The notes under the pieces were generated by a model that saw nothing but the letters and a program-made list of their open reading frames with translations, searched no databases and was not told the DNA's origin. DNA of 25,728 nucleotides from Chara braunii (Eukaryota > Streptophyta > Charophyceae > Charales > Characeae): positions 397,772-423,499 of the forward strand of contig BFEA01000733.1 of assembly GCA_003427395.1 (NCBI GenBank), read 5' to 3'. Below are positions 1-8,649 of the stretch, one piece after another (position 1 is the stretch's first letter; every line of letters starts with the position of its first letter). The translations under genes were made by a program, and so were the position numbers.

Positions 1-37
<37 letters not shown>

Positions 38-68
38 CTCTATCTATCTCTATCTATCTCTCTCTCTG
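1..68. repeat. TATC microsatellite
   Basis: Near-perfect tetranucleotide TATC run that degrades into TCTC at its right end. It reaches the window edge, so its true length is unknown. Confidence 0.95.
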
Positions 69-71
69 GGG

Positions 72-206
72 ACATGGAGGGACCTTTTATGATGGTAACG
101 TCCAGTTACACAAATGGGAAAAGAAAGCCTGTTTCTCTCTCTCTCCGTTCCACATGGAGGGATCTTCTACGATGGTAATGTACAGTTACACAAATGGGAA
201 AAGAAA

Positions 207-261
<55 letters not shown>

Positions 262-345
262 CCACATGGAGGGATCTTTTATGATGGTAACCGCCAGTTA
301 CACAAACGGGGAAAAAAACCCTGTTTCTCTCTCTCTCTCCGGGAC
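72..345. repeat. three-copy ~80-112 bp repeat with TC tracts
   Basis: Three copies of a segment starting ACATGGAGGGA and running through a CAGTTACACAAA motif and GGGAAAAGAAAG (the last copy is diverged here) begin at 72, 152 and 264. Each ends in a TC dinucleotide tract; the tract of the second copy (about 206-257) is longest. Spacing differs (80 and 112 bp) almost wholly because of TC-tract length. No gene is seen here. Confidence 0.85.
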
Positions 346-429
346 GCCGATCTGACTGGGCACAAGCGAGGGAAGCCCCCGCTTTTTTCGGAACGTCGTG
401 AGCCCCGAGGGGGGTGGGGTGGGACGGTG

Positions 430-2600
430 TCCGGCGGACTTAAAAGTTGACCGGTGGACCTCCCTCTGTCGAACCAGGGTCCGGCATTCGGGACCTACCT
501 GACCCCCCCCGTCGGCAACGAAGGAGGGGGGTCCGGCGGATGCGGAACGCCGGACCCCCGGTTTTTTTTTTTCATTTTTTTTTCTTTCTTAACTTTGTAT
601 GCGGGGACCCCCTCACCAAACACGGGGGTCCGGCAGATCCGGAACGCTGGACCCCCTCACCAAACACAAGCCTTAGGGTCCAGTGTTCCGGATCCGCCAG
701 AACCCCCCCACCAAACACCCCCCCTTCTCGACGGGGGGGGGGGGGGGCGGATCCAGAACGCCCGAACCCCTCACCAAACACAGGGGTCCGACGTTCCGGA
801 TCCGCCGGACCCCCTCACCAAACACGGGGTCCAGCGGATTTGGAACGCCGGACCCCCTCACCAGACACAAGGGTCCGGTGTTCCGGATCCGCCAGAACCC
901 CCTCACCAAAGATCCCCCTTCCTCGACGGGGGGGGGCGGGTCTGGCGGATCCGGAACGTTGGACCCCCTCACCAAACATGGGGTCCGGCGTTCCGGATCC
1001 GTCGGACCCCCTCACCAAACACGGGGATCCAGCGTTCCGGATCCGACGGAACCCCTCACCAAACACGGGGGTCCGGCGGATCTGGAACGCCGAACCCCCT
1101 CAGCAAAAACGGGGGTCCGATGTTCCGGATCCGCCTGAACCCCCTCACCAAACACCCCCCTCGCTCGACGGGGGGGGGTCCGGCGGATCCGAAACGCCGG
1201 ACCCCCTTACCAAACACGGGGGTCCGGCGTTCCGGATCCGCCGGACCCCCTCACCAAACACGGGGTCCGGCGGATTTGGAACGCCGGACCCTCTCACCAA
1301 ACACAAGGGTCCGGTGTTCCGAATCCGCCAGAACCCCCTCACCAAAGATCCCCCTTGCTCGACGTGGGGGGGGGGGGGGTCTGGCGGATCCGGAACGTTG
1401 GACCCCCTCACCAAACATGGGGGTCCGGCGTTCCGGATCCGCCGGACCCCCTCACCAAACACGGGGATTCAGCGTTCCGAATCCGACGGAAGCCCTCGCC
1501 AAACACGGGGGTCCGGCGGATCTGGAACGCCGAACCCCCTCACCAAAAACGAGGGTCCGATGTTTCGGATCCGCCAGAACCCCCTCACCAAACACCCCCC
1601 TCGCTCGACGGGGGGAGGTCCAGCGGATCCGAAACGCCGGACCCCCTTACCAAACACGGGGGTCCGGCGTTCCGGATCCGCCGGACCCCTCACCAAACAC
1701 GGGGGTCCGGCGGTCCGGATCCGACGGACCCCCTCACCAAACACGGGGGTCTAGTGTTCCGGATCCGCCGGAACCCCTCACCAAACACGGGGTCCGGCGG
1801 AAGCGGAACGCCGGACCCCCTCATGAAACACGGGGGTCCGGTGTTCCGGATCCGCCCTCACCAAACATGGGGGCATGGTGTTCCGGATCCGCCTGAACCC
1901 CCTCACCAAACACCCCTCCTGCTCGAAAGGGGCCCGGACCCTCGTGTTTGGTGAGGGGGTCCAACGTTCCGGATCCGTCGAACCCCTGTGTTTTGTGAGG
2001 GGGTCCGGCAGATCCGGAACGCCGGAACCACCTGTTTGGTGAGGGGGTCCGGCGGATCCGGAACGCCGGACCCCCGTTTTTGGTGAGGGGTTCCGGTGGA
2101 TTCGGAACACTGGACCCTTGTGTTTGGTGAGGGGGTCCGGCGGATCTGGAACGCCGGACCCCCATGTTTGGTAAGGGGGTTCGGCGTTCCGGATCCGCTG
2201 GACCCCTCCCCCCCCGTCGAGCAGGGGGGGTGTTTGGTGGGGGGGTTCCGGTGGATCCGGAGCACCGGACCCTTGTGTTTGGTGAGGGGGTCCGGCGTTC
2301 AAGATCCGCCGGACCCCCGTGTTTGGTGAGGGGGTCCGGCGGATCTGGAACGCCGGACCCCCGTGTTTGGTGCGGGGGTCCGGCGGATTCCGAACGCCGG
2401 ACCCCCCGCGTTTGATGAGGGGGTCCGATGGATTTGGAACGCTGGTCCCCCTCACCAAACACGGGGGTCTGGCGTTCCGGATCCGCTGGACCCCCTCACC
2501 AAACACCCCCCCTGCTCGACGGGGGGGTCTGGCGGATCCGGAACGCCGGGCCCCCTCACCGAACACGGTGGTTCGGCGTTCCGGAACCGCTGGACCCCCC
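430..2600. repeat. GC-rich tandem array with palindromic ~43-46 bp unit
   Basis: The unit is a spacer CTCACCAAACAC followed by a GGGGTCCGGCG arm, a centre that is TTCCGGATC or its reverse complement, and a CGCCGGACCCC arm. In the best units the arms are perfect 12-bp inverted repeats around a 9-nt centre, for example 1218-1229 with 1239-1250. Interruptions of the form C-run, CTCGACG, G-run recur near 717, 910, 1155, 1347, 1595, 2215 and 2510. Because the unit has few stop codons, long open frames appear in several frames on both strands; I do not regard them as genes. Poly-T stretches at ~560-590 interrupt the left part. Confidence 0.95.
1943..2445 (-). repeat. inverted block inside the GC-rich array
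   Basis: Left of about 1933 every spacer reads CTCACCAAACA on the plus strand. From about 1943 to 2445 it reads TGTTTGGTGAG, the reverse complement, and after 2448 the first orientation returns. The spacer is asymmetric, so this is a real orientation switch. The CTCGAC interruption inside the block (~2216, read as GTCGAG) is reversed as well. Confidence 0.9.
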
Positions 2601-2970
2601 TCGTTCCAGAACGCCGGACCCCCTCATCGAACGGAGGGGTGCAGTGGATCCGGAACGCTGGATGCCTTGATCGGTCGAGGGGGGTCCGGCATTCCGGGTC
2701 CGCCGGGCCCTTCCGTTCGATGAGTGTGTCCGGCGAGTCCGCCACGTTCGATAAGGACCCCCGCGTTCGATGAGGGGTCCGGCGTTCCGCATCCACTGGA
2801 TCCCCGTCCTTCCTTGCACAGGTGGTCCGCCTCTTACACACTGTTTCCTCACGAGGGCACAAGCCCTATGCTGCCTACGGTCCGGATTTGCCAGACTCCC
2901 TTTGACGTCAAGCGTGGGGGGTCCTGCATCCGCCTGATCCCCCATGATCCACCGGACCCCCTTGCTTGCT
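2600..2970. repeat. degenerate right edge of the GC-rich array
   Basis: Units continue with spacer variants such as CTCATCGAACG and TTCGATGAGG, and with many substitutions in the arms, fading out near 2970. Higher divergence at the edge than in the core is typical of tandem arrays homogenised from within. Confidence 0.75.
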
Positions 2971-3542
2971 GGACGTGGTCCAGCGTTCTTGATCTGCCTG
3001 GGTTGGGGGGGGAGAATCACGACGGGGGTTGTCGGGGGGGGGGAGAGGGTCCGGGTCCTTCCTGCGCCCGGAGGTGGGTGGTGGGGGGTTCGGTGTCCCT
3101 TCTCATGTCTCTTTTTGTTTTGGATTCTTCTGTTATGTTATGTCCTCTCACAGGTCATTTCCATCTATGTTAAGGACTCAATGGAAAGGGGGATGAACAG
3201 TTGTTACTACAGTTCTCTGCCTTATGTGCAAGCTCTTCGCACGCCCGTGCCAGATGCTCCTGAGAACTCCTGTGAGAGCCTGTGTCTGGATATTATCATC
3301 ACACCATCGAAACATGGGCAACCTGCACACCGTGGTGATGGTAGGCCCAGACGCCGCCCACGTCATCGTCCCATGCCATCTTCCAATATCAACGTTGTGC
3401 GGCGTCTTCGTCTTGACAACACCATCAACGACGGCGGCTGCTTCCTTCTACTGCCGGTACAGGCCCAGCGCACGGGTCTCTGGAACCTTTTATTCGGGGG
3501 ATTTCGCCACCGGCAACTGACGCTGGCGACAGGTATGTTCCC
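2971..3542. other. no supported gene
   Basis: G-rich sequence to about 3090, then mixed sequence. A T-rich tract ending CTCTCACAG at about 3152 looks like an intron acceptor. Several overlapping frames are open through 3160-3540 in more than one reading, so none can be chosen. Confidence 0.4.
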
Positions 3543-4199
3543 ATGGACATGCTATCGTCGCCATCATGCGAAGGCAATGAAAGGGGGGGGGTTGAGATTG
3601 CTTGTTCGTCGGACGTCAACTTGCCAGTCGGAGAAGATACCGCAATATCTGCCTTGTCTATGTTGTGCGGTACAGAAGGAAAGAGAAAATACACATACAG
3701 ACTCAGGAAACGAAGTGCTTCGGCATCCACCTCCACTTTTCAATGTAGATGTAGCGTAGACGAGTGCGAGTTCATTCTCCACAAAACATGTTGCAAGACG
3801 TACCGATGTCTTTCTAAACTGAGAATAGAGGACGTGGTGAAGTGTAGATGTGACTACTGCGTTCTCAAAGGGAAGGATAGGTGGAAGTGGTGGATAGCGG
3901 AACTCCTGAACTTCATTTCGTTAGTTGACCGTAAACCGATAGTCAAACCGATAGTGCAGTTGCACCCTGTATGCGTCACTGCTTGGTGTCTTAAACTGGG
4001 CGTCGACAGTAACACGTTTAAAAAATACAGCGATGAGCTCGACGACGAAACCGTCGACGCTCTTCACAGCCATGATGGGCGTCCACGGACAACGACCACC
4101 TACGCCATTACATGGTCGGCGTTCGATGACATAATCTTAGACGAGTCTGATCCCATGCCAGATCAGACTAAGACAGGCCCGAACTTCGAGATCAAATAA
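3543..4199 (+). CDS. hypothetical protein, 218 codons, unknown family
   Basis: This is the longest uninterrupted reading frame in the left half that is not explained by repeats. It starts at an ATG at 3543 and ends at TAA 4197-4199. The middle is rich in Cys and basic residues (FQCRCSVDEC at about residue 66, KCRCDYC at about 99), which could bind metal. A later stretch VCVTAWCLKLGV (about residue 143) and a GRPRTTTTYA segment (about 178) recall the N-terminal region of some large transposon-derived proteins, but that comparison is from memory and weak. The last residues may not be native: a second frame directly after the stop (ATG 4199, reading ...ATKKYVFYNL...) also looks coding, which suggests a frameshift near 4195. 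It may be the intact front part of the decayed zone that follows. Confidence 0.4.
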   Translation: MDMLSSPSCEGNERGGVEIACSSDVNLPVGEDTAISALSMLCGTEGKRKYTYRLRKRSASASTSTFQCRCSVDECEFILHKTCCKTYRCLSKLRIEDVVKCRCDYCVLKGKDRWKWWIAELLNFISLVDRKPIVKPIVQLHPVCVTAWCLKLGVDSNTFKKYSDELDDETVDALHSHDGRPRTTTTYAITWSAFDDIILDESDPMPDQTKTGPNFEIK

Positions 4200-4338
4200 T
4201 GCATTCGGCTTCCGTCGGTGTATACGCCACAAAGAAATACGTCTTCTACAACCTTCGTAGGTGACTCTCTAAATTTGTTGTTTGCTGCTCGTCGTACCAG
4301 GTCTTCTGCGTTTTTCTTATTTTTTCATTGTGTTTAGA

Positions 4339-4898
4339 ATGTCTGCATCATCGGAGTGGAAGAGTAATGAGAAATGGGGGACGCCCGTGATATGAGAGGA
4401 CCTCCTATCATGGAAAACAAGAACGCAAATGAGGGTTGTCGGCGTGCAGGCAGTCGACTGGTGTGAATTGCAGCCCTCGATTGAGCTGTGGTATGACGAG
4501 GAGTGCCTACAACTCATAACCTCGCCAAGACAGTTGAGCCTGATGCAAACAATGAAAGGCAAGGTACAGGTAAATGGACCAAAACGTTTTACAGGTTGGG
4601 GTTAGTTCACATGCAGGGGGAGAATGGGCGTGACGAATCAGTGACATGTGTGGCATTTTGTTTAAACGGTGGTCTGACACGGTGTGCGACACGGATTGAA
4701 CGAACGAAGGTATCGTCAATGGAGCAAACCACCACCATGCAAAGGGCGACGTTGAAGTATATCAAACATGTATCCAACGAAATCAAAGACGCAATAGTGC
4801 GCTTCATCCACGAAAGGTCGATGATCGCCATTCATGTGGCGACGACTTTAATCCCATGCCACAATGAAGACGGAAAAACTAAAACTGAAAAAAACTAA
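4339..4898 (+). pseudogene. decayed coding segment, unknown family
   Basis: A frame from ATG 4339 reads to TAG 4603-4605 with one in-frame TGA at 4393-4395. Its composition is protein-like (for example VDWCELQPSIELWYDEEC, about 4448-4501). From about 4560 a second frame, open to 4898, takes over (GENGRDESVTCVAFCLNGG near 4617, then a basic and helical stretch), as expected after a frameshift near 4590-4600. A possible acceptor (TTTTTTCATTGTGTTTAG) ends at 4337 directly before the ATG, and a GT at 4261 could be its donor. The 3543-4199 frame and this one may be parts of one gene. I do not recognise the product. Confidence 0.3.
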
Positions 4899-5110
4899 CA
4901 CAATAACAAAGTTCAATATTGTCGATCATATTCGACGGCGCGAAAGTAGCAAACGAAACAACTTGCAGTCCGTCTTGCGTCGGTTTTTGCATTGACTGTC
5001 GTTCCGCAACCACTAATCATTCTCTAATGACCCGCATATGCATGAGGGGAATGGCAATGACTCTCTGGACTTATGCAAGGGGTGCGTTCTATTCCATACT
5101 TCATCCCTAA
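4866..5110 (+). pseudogene. short coding-looking remnants in two frames
   Basis: A 43-codon frame from ATG 4866 (Lys-rich start, then FNIVDHIRRRESSKRNN) overlaps a second frame from 4919 that begins LSIIFDGAK and runs to 5110. Both look protein-like and neither is complete. The DGA stretch is reminiscent of the start of a DDE nuclease core, but nothing else confirms this. Confidence 0.2.
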
Positions 5111-5199
5111 TTGTGATGTTTATGGTTTTTTTTTTTTTGGCCCCGTACAGTATGGACTCTGAATAGATGCTCAGGCAGCGACGATAGGAGAAGTGGGGA

Positions 5200-5486
5200 A
5201 CGTCGATAAAATGGGCGGAGATGACATCCGAGCGACTAAAAAGGCACTGTAACGTGATCGAACTTATCACGTGGGATTTTGCCTATGATGAACCGTCACT
5301 GAACTTATATCCTCGCGGTGTAAGAAAAAAAATTACAATCTCGTGAAGGTATGCGACCACAACAGTACTTACAAAAACGAAGGGATCGCAACGTACAAAC
5401 AAATGTTTTACGGTTACGGAATTTTGTCTGTCATGGTGCCACACAAATCCAGCGCAACCGTTACATGTGTTGCTGTAAGTTATTAA
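5200..5486 (+). pseudogene. coding-looking segment split by a frameshift
   Basis: Frame one (5200-5346) contains HCNVIELITWDFAYDEP and LNLYPRGVRKK. It ends at a TGA just after an A-run at about 5323-5331. The next frame (5343-5486) continues in the same style (VCDHNSTYKNEG, YGYGILSVMVPHK). A consensus donor GTAAGT lies at 5475-5480, so the second part may be an exon end. A poly-T tract and TACAG just upstream (5126-5150) could be an acceptor. Family unknown. Confidence 0.3.
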
Positions 5487-5553
5487 TTAAGGGCTAACAA
5501 TATGTGCAACACATATATGGAGACACAAAATACCGCGAGGGGACGATGAAGAT

Positions 5554-5817
5554 TTGATGATGCGAGCGTATAAGCAACCCATCAAACAGTACTGTATCAA
5601 CGCACGGGATGCAATGTTGAAATTCGTAGCTCGAAGAACATCTATCATAGTCGGGATATCGTCAGTCGTCATAAAAGAGCAAGATGCGTCAGGGGTTCCT
5701 CGAAAATACAAGAAAACAAAACTAACTACCAACTTCAACATCATGGACAGTGTACTCCGCCGAGCAAACGGGCAACGCACCAGCCTCATTCAATTACGAC
5801 GTTGTTGCATCTATTGA
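5554..5817 (+). pseudogene. hypothetical reading frame, 87 codons
   Basis: Open frame from ATG 5554 to TGA 5815-5817. Codons upstream of the ATG are also open back to about 5545 in an acidic stretch. The product would be basic (ARRTSIIVGISSVVIKEQD, then KYKKTKL). It lies at the end of the 3543-5817 zone and may be its last exon. Not recognised. Confidence 0.25.
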
Positions 5818-6625
5818 CAAAAGATTGCTTATGACTCGTTTGCTTACAAGGTAGTAGAATTTTCGCGCGTGAGAGAGTTTTTCGTGCATTGAAGTTGGAG
5901 TAGACGTTTTTATTTTTTTCATTGACTGATTTAGTTTTCTTTCCTTTTTGACAAGGCGGATTTCCTTCAAGTAGCTACATGTTCACCATCATTTTCCAAC
6001 AAACGATTTCGTTTTTTGTTTTTAGTGTAGATCATGCGTATAAAAAATATATATATTTGGGGGGGGGGGCGGGACGAAACAGGGGGCTCAATATGTTTTC
6101 GAGGGAGGGCAGGAGGGTAGAGGGGCAAAGGGGAGGGTATTTGCGGGGACAACACAACACTTTGATAAGCATTAAATACATGTAAAGAAACATAAGAACA
6201 GCAAACCAACCAATGCAATCATGAAACAACCCATATATGTACTGCTAATCATAGGTGTTTATTGGTATGATACTTAATATGTTTCTCTAATCTTCATGTA
6301 TTGGCCGGAGAAAACCAAAAAATTTTATGATTTTATACTGTGAAAAATAATAAATGATAATCGATATGCTTGAAAAGTAACAAAATTGATAAAAAATACC
6401 CCTATTTCTTCACATAATGAGAATGAAATTGTCATACCCCACAAATTTTATAAGAAAGCGATGTAAAATTTGCGGTAAACAGGACCACAAAATACAAACA
6501 AAAGTGGGGTACCTCCCAAAATTTGACTTAACAAAACATCAAAAGTCACCAAAATCACAATGAAAATGACAATTCTAATTTCGTTCAAAAAATATAAAAT
6601 GTCCGTTTTGACGAAATCGCTGATA
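5818..6625. other. AT-rich stretch without a gene
   Basis: No frame of useful length or protein-like composition. A short AT run is followed by a G-run at about 6060-6069, and the rest is A- and T-rich with small homopolymers. Confidence 0.6.
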
Positions 6626-6647
6626 GGACAACAAACGAGGGGCAGTG

Positions 6648-6707
6648 ACAAACTGTTTCCTCGGAGTTTCATCGACTCATCAGGAGGTTGAACCCTCGAT
6701 AGTCTGC
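6648..6707 (-). ncRNA. type III hammerhead ribozyme, copy 1 (degenerate)
   Basis: Read on the minus strand: helix III 5' strand, AUC cleavage triplet (scissile bond between 6698 and 6697), helix I GAGG/CCTC with a 6-nt loop, core CTGATGA, helix II, GAAA, helix III 3' strand. Helix III has one mismatch. Helix II has lost its core-closing pair (G opposite G) and its loop-proximal pair, so this copy is probably weak or inactive. Confidence 0.75.
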
Positions 6708-6978
6708 AAAATCCCCTCACTGATTACACTGTAAATGATAATCTTCCTTAACCAAAATCAAAGTAGACTATCACTCACCCACACCAAATAGAAAACTCTA
6801 CAGACTGTCGGTTCACACCCCATCAAAAGCCAGCAAAACATCCACGAAACAAAGAAAGGTCTGTCAAAGCCAAAAAATACACTCCAGACACGCCACTGGC
6901 GCTAGAGGCACAACATGACCGCCTAGTAACGGCCCTGACCGCTGCCGCTCGACTTGACCGAAAAAAACCATAGTAGAA

Positions 6979-7014
6979 TATATATATATATATTTATATG
7001 TATATATATATATA
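6979..7014. repeat. AT microsatellite in ribozyme repeat unit 1
   Basis: TA dinucleotide run with rare TTTA and TGTA interruptions. Confidence 0.9.
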
Positions 7015-7085
7015 TTGTCACAAACATAACTGCCCGGTAAACCCTAGGCAGAGAGAGAGAAGAGACCAGCAAACGAGGGGCTGGG

Positions 7086-7145
7086 ACAAACTGTTTCGTC
7101 GGAGTTTCACCGACTCATCAGGAGGCTGAACCCTCAACAGTCAGC
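7086..7145 (-). ncRNA. type III hammerhead ribozyme, copy 2 (best conserved)
   Basis: All conserved parts are present on the minus strand. Helix III has eight of nine pairs (two G-U wobbles, one U-U mismatch). The cleavage triplet is GUU, with the scissile bond between 7136 and 7135. Helix I is GAGG/CCTC closed by GTTCAG. The core CTGATGA is followed by helix II GTCGG/CCGAC (five perfect pairs, loop TGAAACT), then GAAA with A15.1 pairing to U16.1. Order and spacing match the natural type III topology (helix III open). Self-cleavage is expected from known hammerhead biochemistry but not shown. Confidence 0.88.
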
Positions 7146-7416
7146 AGAATTCCCTCACTAATTACACTGTAAATGATAATCTACCTTAACCAAAATCAAA
7201 GTAGACTATCACTCACCCACACCAGATGAAAAATTCAACAGACTGTCGTTTCACACCCCATCACAAGCCAGCAAAACATCCACGAAACAAAGAAAGGTCT
7301 GTCACAGCCAAAAAATACACTCCAGACGCGCCACTGGCATTAAAGGCACAACACGGCCGCCTAGTAACGGCCTCGACCACTTCCGCTTGACCCGGAAAAA
7401 ACCGTAGCAGAACAGA

Positions 7417-7459
7417 ATATATATATATGTATATATATATATATGTATATATATATATG

Positions 7460-7493
<34 letters not shown>

Positions 7494-7498
7494 TGTAT
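7417..7498. repeat. AT microsatellite in ribozyme repeat unit 2
   Basis: TA run broken by regularly spaced GTA steps. It sits at the same place in the unit as the 6979-7014 run but is about twice as long. Confidence 0.9.
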
Positions 7499-7568
7499 CG
7501 TCACAAACAGAACTGCCCGGTAAAACCTAGGCAGAGAGAGAGAAGAGGACAACAAACGAGGGTCTGTG

Positions 7569-7628
7569 ACAAACTNNTTCGTCGGAGTTTCACTGACTCA
7601 TCAGGAGGCTGAACCCCCAACAGTCTGC
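7569..7628 (-). ncRNA. type III hammerhead ribozyme, copy 3 (two ambiguous bases)
   Basis: Same architecture on the minus strand. Helix III would have nine pairs if the two ambiguous bases at 7576-7577 are C15.2 and A15.1 as in the other copies. The cleavage triplet is GUU at 7621-7619. Helix I is GGGG/CCTC with one G-U. Helix II GTCAG/CCGAC has one mismatch. The ambiguous bases fall in the catalytic GAAA box, so activity cannot be judged. Confidence 0.78.
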
Positions 7629-7721
7629 AGAATCCCCTCACTGATTACATTCTTAATGATTATCTACCTTAACCAAATTCAAAGTCGACTATCACTCCCC
7701 CACACAAGATGGAAGACTCTA

Positions 7722-7726
7722 CATAC

Positions 7727-7807
<81 letters not shown>
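7722..7807. repeat. AT then TG microsatellite
   Basis: A TA run to about 7768 followed by about 20 TG dinucleotides. It separates the truncated third ribozyme unit from the LTR-like sequence on its right. Confidence 0.95.
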
Positions 7808-7810
<3 letters not shown>

Positions 7811-8649
7811 ATTGAGCCCTCATTGGGGCCTTGCCGACGTGAATGTGTTCTGGGCTAAGGCACCCAGCAAGCCGCACGCCCTAAGTGAAGGCGGGCCAAA
7901 ATATCTACGAGAGGCCTTTCTTTCAGCATTTCCTGAAGTGGGTATCAAACAGTTGCAGCACGCCAGTTGGTTGGAGTGCATCGTGATGCCTTGACTCCTG
8001 CAAAAGCAGTTGAGCCCAGGGCCTCAGTTGGTTAAGCCCTGGGCACAAGGCCAGGGGAGGCCGACACATCACACATTGGACGTTGGTCAATCGAAAAGCA
8101 GCTTTGTCGTCGTAGAGGCCGAGCGTGCCAATGGGAAACCGGACCGCTATCTGAATTTGTACATCGGCCCTAGGCTGATGGGCGCAACTGTAAAGTCTGG
8201 GCCCCATCTGCATTGGTCCTGGACACAGATATCGGGGCCCAGTCACAGGCTAGAGTGAGCCGCACACGCGCCTAACAAGGCGTATAGGCAGTTTGGGCGC
8301 ACGGGAAGGGATCTTGGCCGATGTGGCATTGTCGGCACGTGGCTGCATTGTGTAGCGAGTGCATGCATGCTGCGCTTGGTGGTCAAAGCGCGGTAGCGGG
8401 CGCAGAGGTGTGGGTCGCTGCAGGGCAGCGAGCGCCAGCAGCCATAGCCGGGATGCAGGGCGCTGTGAGAGGTAGGGAGCCGAAGGTGGTCTTCGGGAAG
8501 GAGGCACGAGAGTGGGAAGATGGGATAAGAGTGGGGAGCAACGGAGGTACTTACTTGGCGTAGAGAGAGGAGGTCGGCATTGGTGTTGACGTCAAGCACG
8601 CTGGTCTTCAAGTCGTCTGGTTGTGATCATACTATAATTGTAGCTGTAG
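7806..8649 (+). mobile_element. left part of a split LTR of a plus-strand retrotransposon
   Basis: This gene-free block begins TGAGGATTGAGCCC after the TG microsatellite and ends at the GTAG target site of the minus-strand element. The same GTAG resumes at 17417, and 230 bp later a CA end and a PBS appear (17653-17664). The simplest reading is an LTR of about 1.07 kb starting here and interrupted by the 8.8 kb insertion. The left boundary is uncertain because TG repeats adjoin it. No second copy of this LTR is in the window, so the call rests on context. Confidence 0.45.
8646..8649. repeat. target-site duplication GTAG, left copy
   Basis: GTAG directly before the left LTR matches GTAG directly after the right LTR (17417-17420). 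Confidence 0.75.

Larger units (their letters stand above)
6626..7721 (-). repeat. tandem repeat carrying hammerhead ribozymes (retrozyme-like)
   Basis: Three units share a common sequence. Each begins (plus orientation) near a CAAACGAGGG motif at about 6632, 7070 and 7553, passes through the hammerhead, and continues with shared blocks such as AAACATCCACGAAACAAAG and AAAAAATACACTCCAGAC. Units one and two then end in an AT microsatellite, followed by ACTGCCCGGTAAA and CCTAGGCAGAGAGAGAGA. The left unit is 5'-truncated and the third is broken off at about 7721. Spacing is 438 and 483 bp; the difference is mostly AT-run length. No protein frame is present. Known plant retrozymes carry type III hammerheads and spread as circular RNA; whether this family does so is inference. 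Confidence 0.8.

Noticed and set aside
447-2862. Long open reading frames (up to 480 codons) on both strands in the GC-rich array
   Set aside because: They overlap in several frames, consist only of the translated satellite unit, and have no independent start, domain or composition. The unit simply lacks stop codons in several frames.
7361-7808. Tyr/Ile- and Cys/Val-repeat reading frames
   Set aside because: Pure translations of AT and TG microsatellites. The same applies to frames at 20821-21305 and 23764-23967.
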